A stretch of 15,732 bases of DNA, from the NCBI GenBank assembly GCA_031371615.1, contig JANMJY010000150.1:1-15732 (forward strand). The letters are read 5' to 3'. The notes below the pieces were generated by a model that was not told the DNA's origin, did not search any database, and saw only the letters and a list, made by a program, of their open reading frames with translations. Source of the stretch: Gaiellasilicea sp031371615. Its GTDB lineage: Bacteria > Actinomycetota > Thermoleophilia > Gaiellales > Gaiellaceae. Of the stretch, positions 10,329-15,732 are shown one piece after another. The position numbers were made by a program, and so were the translations under genes. The stretch's first letter is position 1. Each line of letters begins with the position of its first letter.

Positions 10329-11758
10329 TACGCGGCTGCGGCCGCGGTCTTCTCGGCCTTCGCGACGGCGCCCTCGATCGTGCCGACCATGTAGAACGCC
10401 GCCTCGGGTAGATCGTCGTGCTGGCCCTCGATGATCTCGCGGAAGCCCTTGATCGTGTCCTCGAGCTTGACGTACTCGCCGGGGGTGCCGGTGAACTGCT
10501 CGGCGACGAAGTTCGGCTGCGAGAGGAAGCGCTCGACCTTGCGGGCACGCGAGACGACGAGCTTGTCCTCGTCGGTCAGCTCGTCCATGCCGAGAATCGC
10601 AATGATGTCCTGCAGGTCCTTGTAGCGCTGCAGCACCTGCTGCACCTGTGTCGCGACGGCGTAGTGCTCCTCGGAGACGATGCCGGGCTGGAGCGCCCGG
10701 GAGGTCGAGTCGAGCGGGTCGACTGCGGGGTAGATTCCCTTCTCGACGATGGCGCGCGAGAGCACGGTGGTTGCGTCGAGGTGCGCGAACGTGTTCGCGG
10801 GCGCCGGGTCGGTGAGGTCGTCCGCCGGCACGTAGATCGCCTGCACCGAGGTGACGGAGCCCGTCTTCGTGGAGGTGATCCGCTCCTGCAGCTGTCCCAT
10901 CTCCGTGGCGAGCGTCGGCTGGTAGCCGACGGCGCTCGGCATCCGCCCGAGGAGCGCCGAGACCTCGGTGCCCGCCTGGACGAAGCGGAAGATGTTGTCG
11001 ATGAAGAGCAGCGTGTCCTGGCCCTGGTCGCGGAAGTACTCGGCCATCGTCAAGCCGGAGAGACCGACGCGCAGGCGCGCTCCCGGGGGCTCGTTCATCT
11101 GCCCGTAGACGAGCGCGACCTTGTCGATGACCTCGGACTCGGTCATCTCGAGGAAGAGGTCGTTGCCTTCGCGCGTGCGCTCGCCGACGCCTGCGAACAC
11201 TGACACGCCGCCGTGCTGCTGGGCGACGTTATGGATCAACTCCTGGATGAGGACCGTCTTGCCGGTGCCGGCGCCGCCGAAGAGGCCGATCTTGCCGCCC
11301 TTGACGTAGGGGGCGATCAGGTCGACGACCTTGATGCCGGTCTCGAAGATCTCGACCGTCGGGGAGAGGTCGCGGAACGCAGGCGGATCGCGGTGGATCG
11401 GCCAGCGCTCGACGTCCTTGCCGGCGGCCGGCTTGCTGTCGATCGGATCGCCGATCACGTTCCAGATCCGGCCGAGCGTCGCATCGCCGACGGGGACGGA
11501 GATCGGCGCGCCGGTGTCGACGACGTCGACGCCGCGCGCGAGCCCATCCGTCGTGTCCATTGCGACCGCACGCACGCGATCGTCACCGAGGTGCTGCTGC
11601 ACCTCTGCGATCAGCGTCCGGGTGCTGCCGTCCGCAGTGGGCACCTCGATCGCGAGGGCGTTGTAGATCCCGGGGAGGACGTCAGGGAAGACGGCGTCGA
11701 TGACGACGCCCTTGATCTCGACGATCTTGCCGGCTGACCCTCGCGCGTGCTCAGACAT
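10328..11758 (-). CDS. atpD: F1F0 ATP synthase subunit beta
   Basis: The catalytic beta subunit of F1. The 476 residues contain the P-loop GGAGTGKT at 161-168, the catalytic glutamate segment GERTREGNDL, the Walker B segment LLFIDNIFRF, and the C-terminal lever DELTDED, a variant of DELSEED. Overall length and motifs are standard. The ATG at 11758 is chosen because AGGAG lies six bases ahead and MSEHARGSAGKIVEIKG matches the usual start; an in-frame ATG-like start further upstream (11812) would add unconserved residues. atpC follows with a one-base overlap. No atpG or atpA is found upstream on this strand, although they normally precede atpD. So the F1 genes are divided between loci here. Confidence 0.97.
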   Translation of the reverse strand: MSEHARGSAGKIVEIKGVVIDAVFPDVLPGIYNALAIEVPTADGSTRTLIAEVQQHLGDDRVRAVAMDTTDGLARGVDVVDTGAPISVPVGDATLGRIWNVIGDPIDSKPAAGKDVERWPIHRDPPAFRDLSPTVEIFETGIKVVDLIAPYVKGGKIGLFGGAGTGKTVLIQELIHNVAQQHGGVSVFAGVGERTREGNDLFLEMTESEVIDKVALVYGQMNEPPGARLRVGLSGLTMAEYFRDQGQDTLLFIDNIFRFVQAGTEVSALLGRMPSAVGYQPTLATEMGQLQERITSTKTGSVTSVQAIYVPADDLTDPAPANTFAHLDATTVLSRAIVEKGIYPAVDPLDSTSRALQPGIVSEEHYAVATQVQQVLQRYKDLQDIIAILGMDELTDEDKLVVSRARKVERFLSQPNFVAEQFTGTPGEYVKLEDTIKGFREIIEGQHDDLPEAAFYMVGTIEGAVAKAEKTAAAAA

Positions 11759-11786
11759 GTGGCTCCTGGAGAAAAGTGGTGGTAGG

Positions 11787-11810
11787 AAAAGCGCGCCGCA
11801 ACGCCGGCGC
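11787..11810 (-). terminator. Possible intrinsic terminator or attenuator in the atpD leader
   Basis: On the - strand GCGCCG and CGGCGC form a 6-bp GC stem around a 6-base loop (11810-11793), followed by GC and a run of four T. It lies about 30 bases before the atpD start codon, downstream of the small broken gene. It could end transcription from upstream genes or attenuate atpDC. The T-run is short, so confidence is low. Confidence 0.35.
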
Positions 11811-11822
11811 AAACGCGTCCGC

Positions 11823-11828
11823 AGTCTA
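11823..11828 (-). promoter_or_regulatory. Candidate -10 box for atpD
   Basis: TAGACT on the - strand matches a common actinobacterial -10 hexamer. It is followed by a leader of about 60 bases that ends in a good Shine-Dalgarno sequence before atpD. No convincing -35 is seen. It would give atpDC its own promoter, but the hairpin just downstream complicates this. Confidence 0.3.
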
Positions 11829-11854
11829 TCGGAGCGCCTGGGCGCGCTCGACGG

Positions 11855-12092
11855 TTAAATGGGTCGAGTGCCGAAGTGGCCGGCGGGCCGGCGGCGCGGC
11901 GCGATCGCGGCGACGATCGCCTCGCGGCGGACAGCTCGCAGCGCCTGCTGCTCCGCCCGCTCCCCGCTCCCAGTAGTCGCGGGCCCTGACCGCCTCGATG
12001 TCCTCGCCGAGCTCGCCGTGGGCCTCGACGGCGATCGCCGACGCGAGGCCCGCGCCGGACGAGAGGAGATCCCTGTGCTTGGGAGCGGCCAC
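11855..12092 (-). pseudogene. Small gene broken by a 7-bp tandem duplication (hypothetical, about 76 aa if restored)
   Basis: The GTG at 12092 opens a good coding stretch (MAAPKHRDLL..., EAHGELGEDIEAVRARDYWER) with strongly GC third positions. After about 43 residues this frame turns into arginine/alanine/proline-rich shadow sequence, and runs to a stop at 11826. At the same point another frame becomes gene-like (AEQQALRAVRREAIVAAIA) and stops at 11855. The break coincides with two adjacent copies of a heptamer, CCGCTCC on the + strand (11957-11963 and 11964-11970). Removing one copy joins the halves exactly, giving RDYWERAEQQALRAV and a 76-aa mostly helical protein. TAATCT lies six bases before the GTG, suggesting a leaderless transcript. 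The family is not recognised. It could be a real pseudogene, a repeat-switched gene or an assembly error. Confidence 0.55.
11957..11970. repeat. Tandem heptamer, two copies of CCGCTCC
   Basis: Two perfect adjacent copies (11957-11963 and 11964-11970; GGAGCGG on the - strand). Seven is not a multiple of three, so the second copy shifts the frame of the small gene at 11855-12092. Confidence 0.85.
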
Positions 12093-12098
12093 GCAACC

Positions 12099-12104
12099 AG
12101 ATTA
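12099..12104 (-). promoter_or_regulatory. Leaderless-type -10 box (TAATCT) for the small broken gene
   Basis: TAATCT on the - strand is followed by six bases and then the GTG at 12092, so the transcript would begin at the start codon. The same spacing is found for the lipoprotein gene at 12670. No clear -35 is seen. Confidence 0.45.
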
Positions 12105-12126
12105 AACGTACTAAACTGGCGTTTGG

Positions 12127-12609
12127 TTAGATCGGTCGGGTAACGACCCCTTCGACCGAGGTCGGCCTGATGCGCGAGCGAGCGTTGTCGTTCTCGGCGC
12201 GGCGCATGATCAGCGCCACCTCCCGCTCCGCGTTGTTCGCGAAGTTGGTCACGCGCGGGAGCTGGAGCCTGTCGCGCTCGCCCGTTGAAAGCGGTGCGCG
12301 GCCGGCGAGGCCGAGCGCCATCACCGCGACCGCGGCAGCGGCGCCGACCGCGCGCACGCGCGCGTAGGCGTGGCGGCGACGCCAGACAGGCACCGAGACG
12401 GGTCGCGGTAGCGGCTGGAGCGAGGCGGCGCGCAGCTCGGCCGCGACGGCGGCCACCCGCACGGCGAAATCGGCGCACGCGTCGCAACGGTCGAGATGCG
12501 AGCCGAGCAGCTTCCGCTCGAGCTCGGAGAGCTCGCCGTCGGGAACGAGCGCGGCCCACGCGCGGGCGCGATCGCAAAGAACCCCTCTCGGGTGACGCAT
12601 CATGGTCAT
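12127..12609 (-). CDS. Membrane-anchored zinc-finger (zf-HC2) protein, anti-sigma-factor type
   Basis: A 160-aa protein with an N-terminal anti-sigma zinc-finger domain: Cys13 in GVLCDRARAW, then HLDRCDAC giving the HxxxCxxC motif at about residues 36-43. The intervening pattern (AALVPDGELSELERKLLGSHL) is the usual helix pair of zf-HC2. One hydrophobic segment (AVGAAAAVAVMALGLAG, about 95-111) should span the membrane, leaving a roughly 50-residue outer tail. Such proteins normally bind and inhibit an ECF sigma factor encoded next to them, but no sigma gene is in the window. Start choice: ATG at 12609, 12603 or 12600; the region contains MTMMRHP. A divergent lipoprotein gene begins 60 bases away and could be functionally linked. 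A role other than anti-sigma is possible. Confidence 0.78.
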   Translation of the reverse strand: MTMMRHPRGVLCDRARAWAALVPDGELSELERKLLGSHLDRCDACADFAVRVAAVAAELRAASLQPLPRPVSVPVWRRRHAYARVRAVGAAAAVAVMALGLAGRAPLSTGERDRLQLPRVTNFANNAEREVALIMRRAENDNARSRIRPTSVEGVVTRPI

Positions 12610-12612
12610 TCT

Positions 12613-12638
12613 GACGAGAAGTATCGGCTGAAAGTTAG
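12613..12638 (-). promoter_or_regulatory. Possible ECF-type promoter of the zinc-finger gene
   Basis: On the - strand CTAAC (12638-12634) and CGTC (12616-12613) are 17 bases apart, resembling the AAC and CGTC elements of ECF sigma promoters. The start of transcription would fall at or next to the ATG. The match is short and could be chance; it overlaps the divergent lipoprotein promoter region. Confidence 0.25.
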
Positions 12639-12657
12639 GAAAGCTGGAGTCTCCGGC

Positions 12658-12663
12658 TACTCT
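12658..12663 (+). promoter_or_regulatory. Leaderless-type -10 box (TACTCT) for the lipoprotein gene
   Basis: TACTCT is followed by six bases and then the GTG at 12670. There is no Shine-Dalgarno sequence, so a leaderless mRNA is likely. TTAGGA at 12635-12640, 17 bases upstream, is a weak -35 candidate. Confidence 0.5.
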
Positions 12664-12669
12664 TTTCGC

Positions 12670-13143
12670 GTGCTGCGGCCGGTCGCCATCGCTTCTGCTC
12701 TCCTCGCCGCGGTCCTCGCCGCCGGCTGCGGCGGCAGCAACGCCACGAAGGCAGACTTCCAGCGCGACGTACTGCTGGCCCGCAACGACACCGACGCGGG
12801 GCTCGCGCAGATCGTGCAGGCCTCGTCCGCCGAGGATCTGCTCGCGCGGATGCGAATCGCCGCCGTCGAGGTGCGCGGCGCGTCGACCGACGTGCGCGAG
12901 GCGGGCGCGCCGAAGGAACTCGAGGACGAGCGCGACGCGCTCGCCGACCGGCTGCTCGCCCTGTCCGACGAGATCGTGTCCACCGTCGAGACGCTGGCGG
13001 CACTCCCCGGGCAGGCGGCAGGTACGAGCGCGCTCAGCTTCGAGCAGTGGAATGCCGTCCAGGCCGAGCTCGCGACGCTCCGCAGGCAGGGCGTCAACGT
13101 ACCGCCACTCGAGCCGCACAAGCCCGAGCCCCAGCGACAGTAA
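12670..13143 (+). CDS. Putative lipoprotein of unknown function
   Basis: A 157-aa secreted protein. The first 20 residues are a lipoprotein signal peptide: a short basic start (VLRP), a hydrophobic core (IASALLAAVL) and the lipobox LAAGC with the acylated cysteine at residue 20, followed by GGSN. The mature part is mostly charged helix, with DFQRDVLLARNDTDAGLAQI, LARMRIAAVEVRG and ELEDERDALADRLLALSDEI, suggesting a helical bundle or short coiled coil of about 100 residues, and ends in a proline-rich tail. The GTG start is supported by the signal peptide and by the TACTCT box six bases upstream. It is divergent from the zf-HC2 gene and its stop lies 10 bases from the convergent ABC gene stop. 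No enzyme motif is visible and I do not recognise the family. Confidence 0.8.
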   Translation: MLRPVAIASALLAAVLAAGCGGSNATKADFQRDVLLARNDTDAGLAQIVQASSAEDLLARMRIAAVEVRGASTDVREAGAPKELEDERDALADRLLALSDEIVSTVETLAALPGQAAGTSALSFEQWNAVQAELATLRRQGVNVPPLEPHKPEPQRQ

Positions 13144-13153
13144 CTCGGCCCCG

Positions 13154-14251
13154 CTAGACGGTCGTCGTCGGGGCGTCCGCAGGCGCCTCGCTCGCGGTCA
13201 GCGCGAGCGGCCGCATCGCCTCGGCGAAGTGGCAGGCCGAGAGCAGGCCGGGCTTGCTCGGGTCGTTCGCCTGGAGCGGCGGCTCCTGTTCGGCGCAGAG
13301 CTCCTGCGCCTTCCAGCAGCGCGTGCGGAAGCGGCAGCCCGAAGGCGGGTCGGCCGGGCTCGGCACGTCGCCTTCGAGGACGATCCGACTGCGCTTGCCG
13401 CGCTGGTTCGGCGACTCGATCGGAACGGCCGAAAGGAGCGCCTGCGTGTAGGGGTGCATCGGCGTGTCGTAGATCTCGTTTCGCGAGCCGACCTCGACGA
13501 TCTTGCCCAGATACATGACGGCGATCCGGTCGGAGACGTGGCGGACGACGGACAGGTCGTGCGCGATGAACATGTAGGTGAGGCCGAAGTCGTTCTGGAG
13601 GCTCGCGAGCAGGTTGACGACCTGCGCCTGGATCGAGACGTCGAGCGCCGACACTGGCTCGTCGAGCACGATCATCGACGGGTTGAGCGCGAGCGCGCGG
13701 GCGACGCCGATCCGTTGCCTCTGGCCGCCGGAGAACTCGTGCGGGAAGCGGTTGCCGTGCTCGGGGCTGAGGCCGACCGTGCGCAGCATCTCTGCGACGC
13801 GCTTCTTCCAGTCGCTCCGGTAGATGCTGTGGATTCGCAGCGGCTCGGCGACGATCTCGCTGACGGTCATCCGCGGGTTCAGCGATGCGTACGGGTCCTG
13901 AAAGACGATCTGGATCTCGCGGCGGACCGGCCTCATCTGACGGCGGCCGAGACCGGTGATGTCCCGGCCGTCGAAGACGATCGAGCCGGCGGTCGGGTCG
14001 AGCAGCTTGATGATCGTTCGACCCAGCGTCGTCTTGCCGCAGCCCGACTCGCCGACTACGCCCAGAGTCTCACCCTTCTTGACGCTGAGGTCGACGCCGT
14101 CGACCGCGCGCACCGCCCCAACCGTGTGCTTGAAGACGCCGGACTTGATCGGGAAGTGCTTGACCAGGCCTTCGACGCGAAGGAGCTCGTCACTGTCCCG
14201 CGGCGCGTCAGGCGCGGGGCTCTGGAGCCACTCGCCGTTCCCCTCCGTCAT
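13154..14251 (-). CDS. oppF: Oligopeptide/dipeptide ABC importer ATPase, OppF/DppF type
   Basis: A cytoplasmic ATPase of a peptide/nickel-type importer, 365 aa. Walker A GESGCGKT is at about 67-74, the Q-loop segment is IVFQDPYASLNPRMTV, the signature FSGGQRQRIGVARAL, Walker B MIVLDEPVSALD and the H-loop IAHDLSVV. The C-terminal oligo_HPY extension (HPYTQALLSAVP, then CRFRTRCWKAQELC) marks the OppD/OppF family. The SVKKGETLGVVGESGCGKTT start and position after the D-type ATPase point to the F-type partner. The ATG overlaps the oppD stop as ATGA with GGAGGGG just upstream, so translation is coupled. Whether peptides, dipeptides or another solute is imported cannot be told; the binding protein lies outside the window. 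Confidence 0.93.
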   Translation of the reverse strand: MTEGNGEWLQSPAPDAPRDSDELLRVEGLVKHFPIKSGVFKHTVGAVRAVDGVDLSVKKGETLGVVGESGCGKTTLGRTIIKLLDPTAGSIVFDGRDITGLGRRQMRPVRREIQIVFQDPYASLNPRMTVSEIVAEPLRIHSIYRSDWKKRVAEMLRTVGLSPEHGNRFPHEFSGGQRQRIGVARALALNPSMIVLDEPVSALDVSIQAQVVNLLASLQNDFGLTYMFIAHDLSVVRHVSDRIAVMYLGKIVEVGSRNEIYDTPMHPYTQALLSAVPIESPNQRGKRSRIVLEGDVPSPADPPSGCRFRTRCWKAQELCAEQEPPLQANDPSKPGLLSACHFAEAMRPLALTASEAPADAPTTTV

Positions 14252-15279
14252 CGCCCCTCCTCCGCAGCGGCCGCGCCGGCGACGACGTGCGCCTCCTCGA
14301 GCTCCTCCGCGAAATGGCAGCGCGAGTGGTGTGGTGCCCCCTCGCCGATCTGCCGTAGCGCGGGGATGTCCGTGCGGCACACGAGCCGTCCGTGCGAGAA
14401 GCTGCAGCGCGGATGGAAGGCGCAGCCGGGCGGTGGCGCGATCATGCTCGGCGGCTGGCCGGGGATCGGCTCCAACCACTCCTGCTCGGCGTCGAGCCGC
14501 GCGAGGCTGTTCATCAGCCCGACCGTGTACGGGTGACGCGGCTCGTTGAAGATCGTGTAGACGTCGCTGAGCTCGACGACGCGGCCGGCGTACATGACGA
14601 CGACACGGTCGGCGAGCTCGGCGATCAGGCCGAGGTCGTGCGTGATCAGCACGATCGCCGCCTGTGTCTCCTCCCGCGCCGCTTTCAGCACCTCGACGAT
14701 CTGCGCCTGGATCGTGACGTCGAGCGCGGTCGTCGGCTCGTCCGCGACGAGCACGCTCGGGTTGTTCGCGATCGCCATCGCGATCATCGCGCGCTGGCGC
14801 ATGCCGCCGGAAAACTCATGCGGGTACTGGTCGATCCGGCGCTCGGGAAACGGCACGCCGACGACCTCGAGCAGCTCGATCGCGCGCTTCTCCGCAGCGT
14901 CGTCGCTCATGCCGTCGCTGTGCACCAACAGCGCCTCGGTGATCTGATCGCCGATCGAGAGGACCGGGTTCAGTGACGTCATCGGATCCTGGAAGATCAT
15001 CGCCATGTCGCCGCCGCGGATCTCGCGGAGCTCCCTCTGCGACATTTTCAGCAGGTCCTTGCCCTTGTAGAACGCCTCGCCCTTCGGAATTCTGCCTTGG
15101 GGCGACAGGCCGAGGATCGAGAGCATCGAGACGCTCTTGCCGGAGCCCGACTCGCCGACGACCCCGAGCACCTCGCCCGGCATCAGGTCGTAGGTGACGT
15201 CGGTGACCGCCTGGACGATTCCGTCCTCGGTCTTGAACTCGACCGTCAGATCCCGGATCGAGAGGATCGGATCAGGCAC
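14248..15279 (-). CDS. oppD: Oligopeptide/dipeptide ABC importer ATPase, OppD/DppD type
   Basis: The partner ATPase, 343 aa. Walker A GESGSGKS is at about 42-49, the Q-loop MIFQDPMTSLNPVLSI, the signature FSGGMRQRAMIAMAI, Walker B VLVADEPTTALD and the H-loop ITHDLGLI. The C-terminus has HPYTVGLMNSLAR and a cysteine-containing segment (GCAFHPRCSFSHGRLVC, later SRCHFAEE). The GTG at 15279 is chosen because GGAGAG precedes it at good distance and the protein then starts PDPILSIRDLTVEF; earlier starts would run into oppC. It overlaps oppC by 8 bases and oppF by 4, so the three genes form one transcript. The GMRQR signature and PMTSLNP are usual for the D-type subunit. Confidence 0.93.
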   Translation of the reverse strand: MPDPILSIRDLTVEFKTEDGIVQAVTDVTYDLMPGEVLGVVGESGSGKSVSMLSILGLSPQGRIPKGEAFYKGKDLLKMSQRELREIRGGDMAMIFQDPMTSLNPVLSIGDQITEALLVHSDGMSDDAAEKRAIELLEVVGVPFPERRIDQYPHEFSGGMRQRAMIAMAIANNPSVLVADEPTTALDVTIQAQIVEVLKAAREETQAAIVLITHDLGLIAELADRVVVMYAGRVVELSDVYTIFNEPRHPYTVGLMNSLARLDAEQEWLEPIPGQPPSMIAPPPGCAFHPRCSFSHGRLVCRTDIPALRQIGEGAPHHSRCHFAEELEEAHVVAGAAAAEEGR

Positions 15280-15732
15280 GAACTCTCCGCTGGGTCGGAT
15301 CGAGCGCATCACGCAACCCGTCACCGATGAAGTTGATCGCGAGCGCGATTACGACGATGACGAGGCCGGGGAAGGTCACGAGCCACCACTTGTCGAAGCC
15401 CTCGCCCTGGCCGGCGGCAATCAACGAGCCGAGGGCCGGGTGCGGCGGCTGGATCCCAAAGCCGAGGAACGAGAGCGCCGCCTCGGTCAGGATCGCGCCC
15501 GCGATCACGAGCGTGGTGTTGACAATGATCGGTCCGAGCGAGTTTGGGAGCATGTGGCGCAGGATGATCCGCGCGTCGCTGGCGCCGCTCGCCTTGGCGG
15601 CCTCGACGTACTCCTTCTCGCGCAGGGAGAGGAAGACGCCACGCACGATGCGGGCGATCCCCGTCCAGAAGAGGAAGGCGAGGATGAGGCCGATCTTGAG
15701 CGGGTCACCGTTGCCGAAGAACGTGGCGGCGG
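15272..15732 (-). CDS. oppC: Oligopeptide/dipeptide ABC importer permease, OppC/DppC type, 5' partial
   Basis: The C-terminal 152 or so residues of an inner-membrane permease; the gene continues past the right edge of the window, so the first membrane helices are missing. The permease coupling loop (EAA motif) is clear: EYVEAAKASGASDARIILRHMLPN, which docks on the ATPases. Visible membrane segments are LKIGLILAFLFWTGIARI, IIVNTTLVIAGAILTEAALS and WWLVTFPGLVIVVIALAIN. The ending FIGDGLRDALDPTQRR is the standard end of OppC/DppC proteins. A GTG at 15646 lies inside the conserved region (RIVRGVF) and is not the true start. It overlaps oppD by 8 bases and is upstream of it in the transcript. Confidence 0.92.
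   Translation of the reverse strand, partial: AATFFGNGDPLKIGLILAFLFWTGIARIVRGVFLSLREKEYVEAAKASGASDARIILRHMLPNSLGPIIVNTTLVIAGAILTEAALSFLGFGIQPPHPALGSLIAAGQGEGFDKWWLVTFPGLVIVVIALAINFIGDGLRDALDPTQRRVRA

Noticed and set aside
11826..12092. An intact 88-aa protein read without a frameshift
   Set aside because: The second half of that frame is low-complexity Arg/Ala/Pro sequence, while the neighbouring frame is gene-like from the heptamer duplication onward.
11855..12577. A 240-codon - strand frame covering the zinc-finger gene
   Set aside because: Most of it is a shadow of the zf-HC2 gene; only its last 30-odd codons look real and belong to the broken small gene.
13144..13153. A terminator between the convergent lipoprotein and oppF genes
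   Set aside because: The gap is only 10 bases and shows no hairpin with a T-run.

Overview
The window is about 15.7 kb of very high-GC bacterial chromosome with dense coding, overlapping stop/start codons, many GTG/TTG starts and two genes that look leaderless (a TANNNT box six bases before a GTG). This fits Actinomycetota, plausibly a deep-branching Thermoleophilia/Gaiellales-type lineage, but the sequence alone does not prove it. No rRNA, tRNA, CRISPR array, transposase or phage gene is visible, and no stretch over about 300 bases lacks a gene.

Left end (1-2085, + strand). The window opens inside a metallo-beta-lactamase/rhodanese fusion enzyme of persulfide metabolism, coupled by a GTGA overlap to a small VOC (glyoxalase-fold) protein. 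After a strong palindromic hairpin comes an orphan 123-aa protein with a possible helix-turn-helix. A second near-identical copy of the palindrome lies inside the 3' end of that gene, so the gene is bracketed by the two copies.

Centre (2078-9057, - strand). Four tightly packed genes run metH, MFS exporter, meaB, ilvA, with overlaps of 4, 4 and 32 bases. Cobalamin-dependent methionine synthase and the GTPase chaperone of methylmalonyl-CoA mutase are both B12-linked. Threonine deaminase makes 2-oxobutyrate, a precursor of propionyl-CoA, whose main catabolic route needs the mutase. The MFS gene has no ATG, GTG or TTG start that gives a complete protein, and seems to start at a CTG overlapping the metH stop.

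Right of centre (9194-12609, - strand). atpD and atpC (F1 beta and epsilon) overlap by one base and are followed after 4 bases by a small FAD/NAD(P) oxidoreductase. No atpA or atpG lies upstream of atpD. Instead there is a hairpin-bearing leader, a small gene apparently broken by a 7-bp tandem duplication, and an orphan membrane-bound zinc-finger (zf-HC2) protein of anti-sigma type. Divergent to the latter is a leaderless lipoprotein gene (12670-13143, + strand).

Right end (13154-15732, - strand). Three genes of an oligopeptide/dipeptide ABC importer (a permease cut by the window edge, then two ATPases) overlap each other and converge on the lipoprotein gene.

No wholly new defence or mobile system stands out. 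The best leads are the palindrome pair around the orphan HTH-like gene, the probable CTG start, the B12/propionate-themed operon, the heptamer-duplication frameshift and the split ATP synthase locus with its attached reductase.
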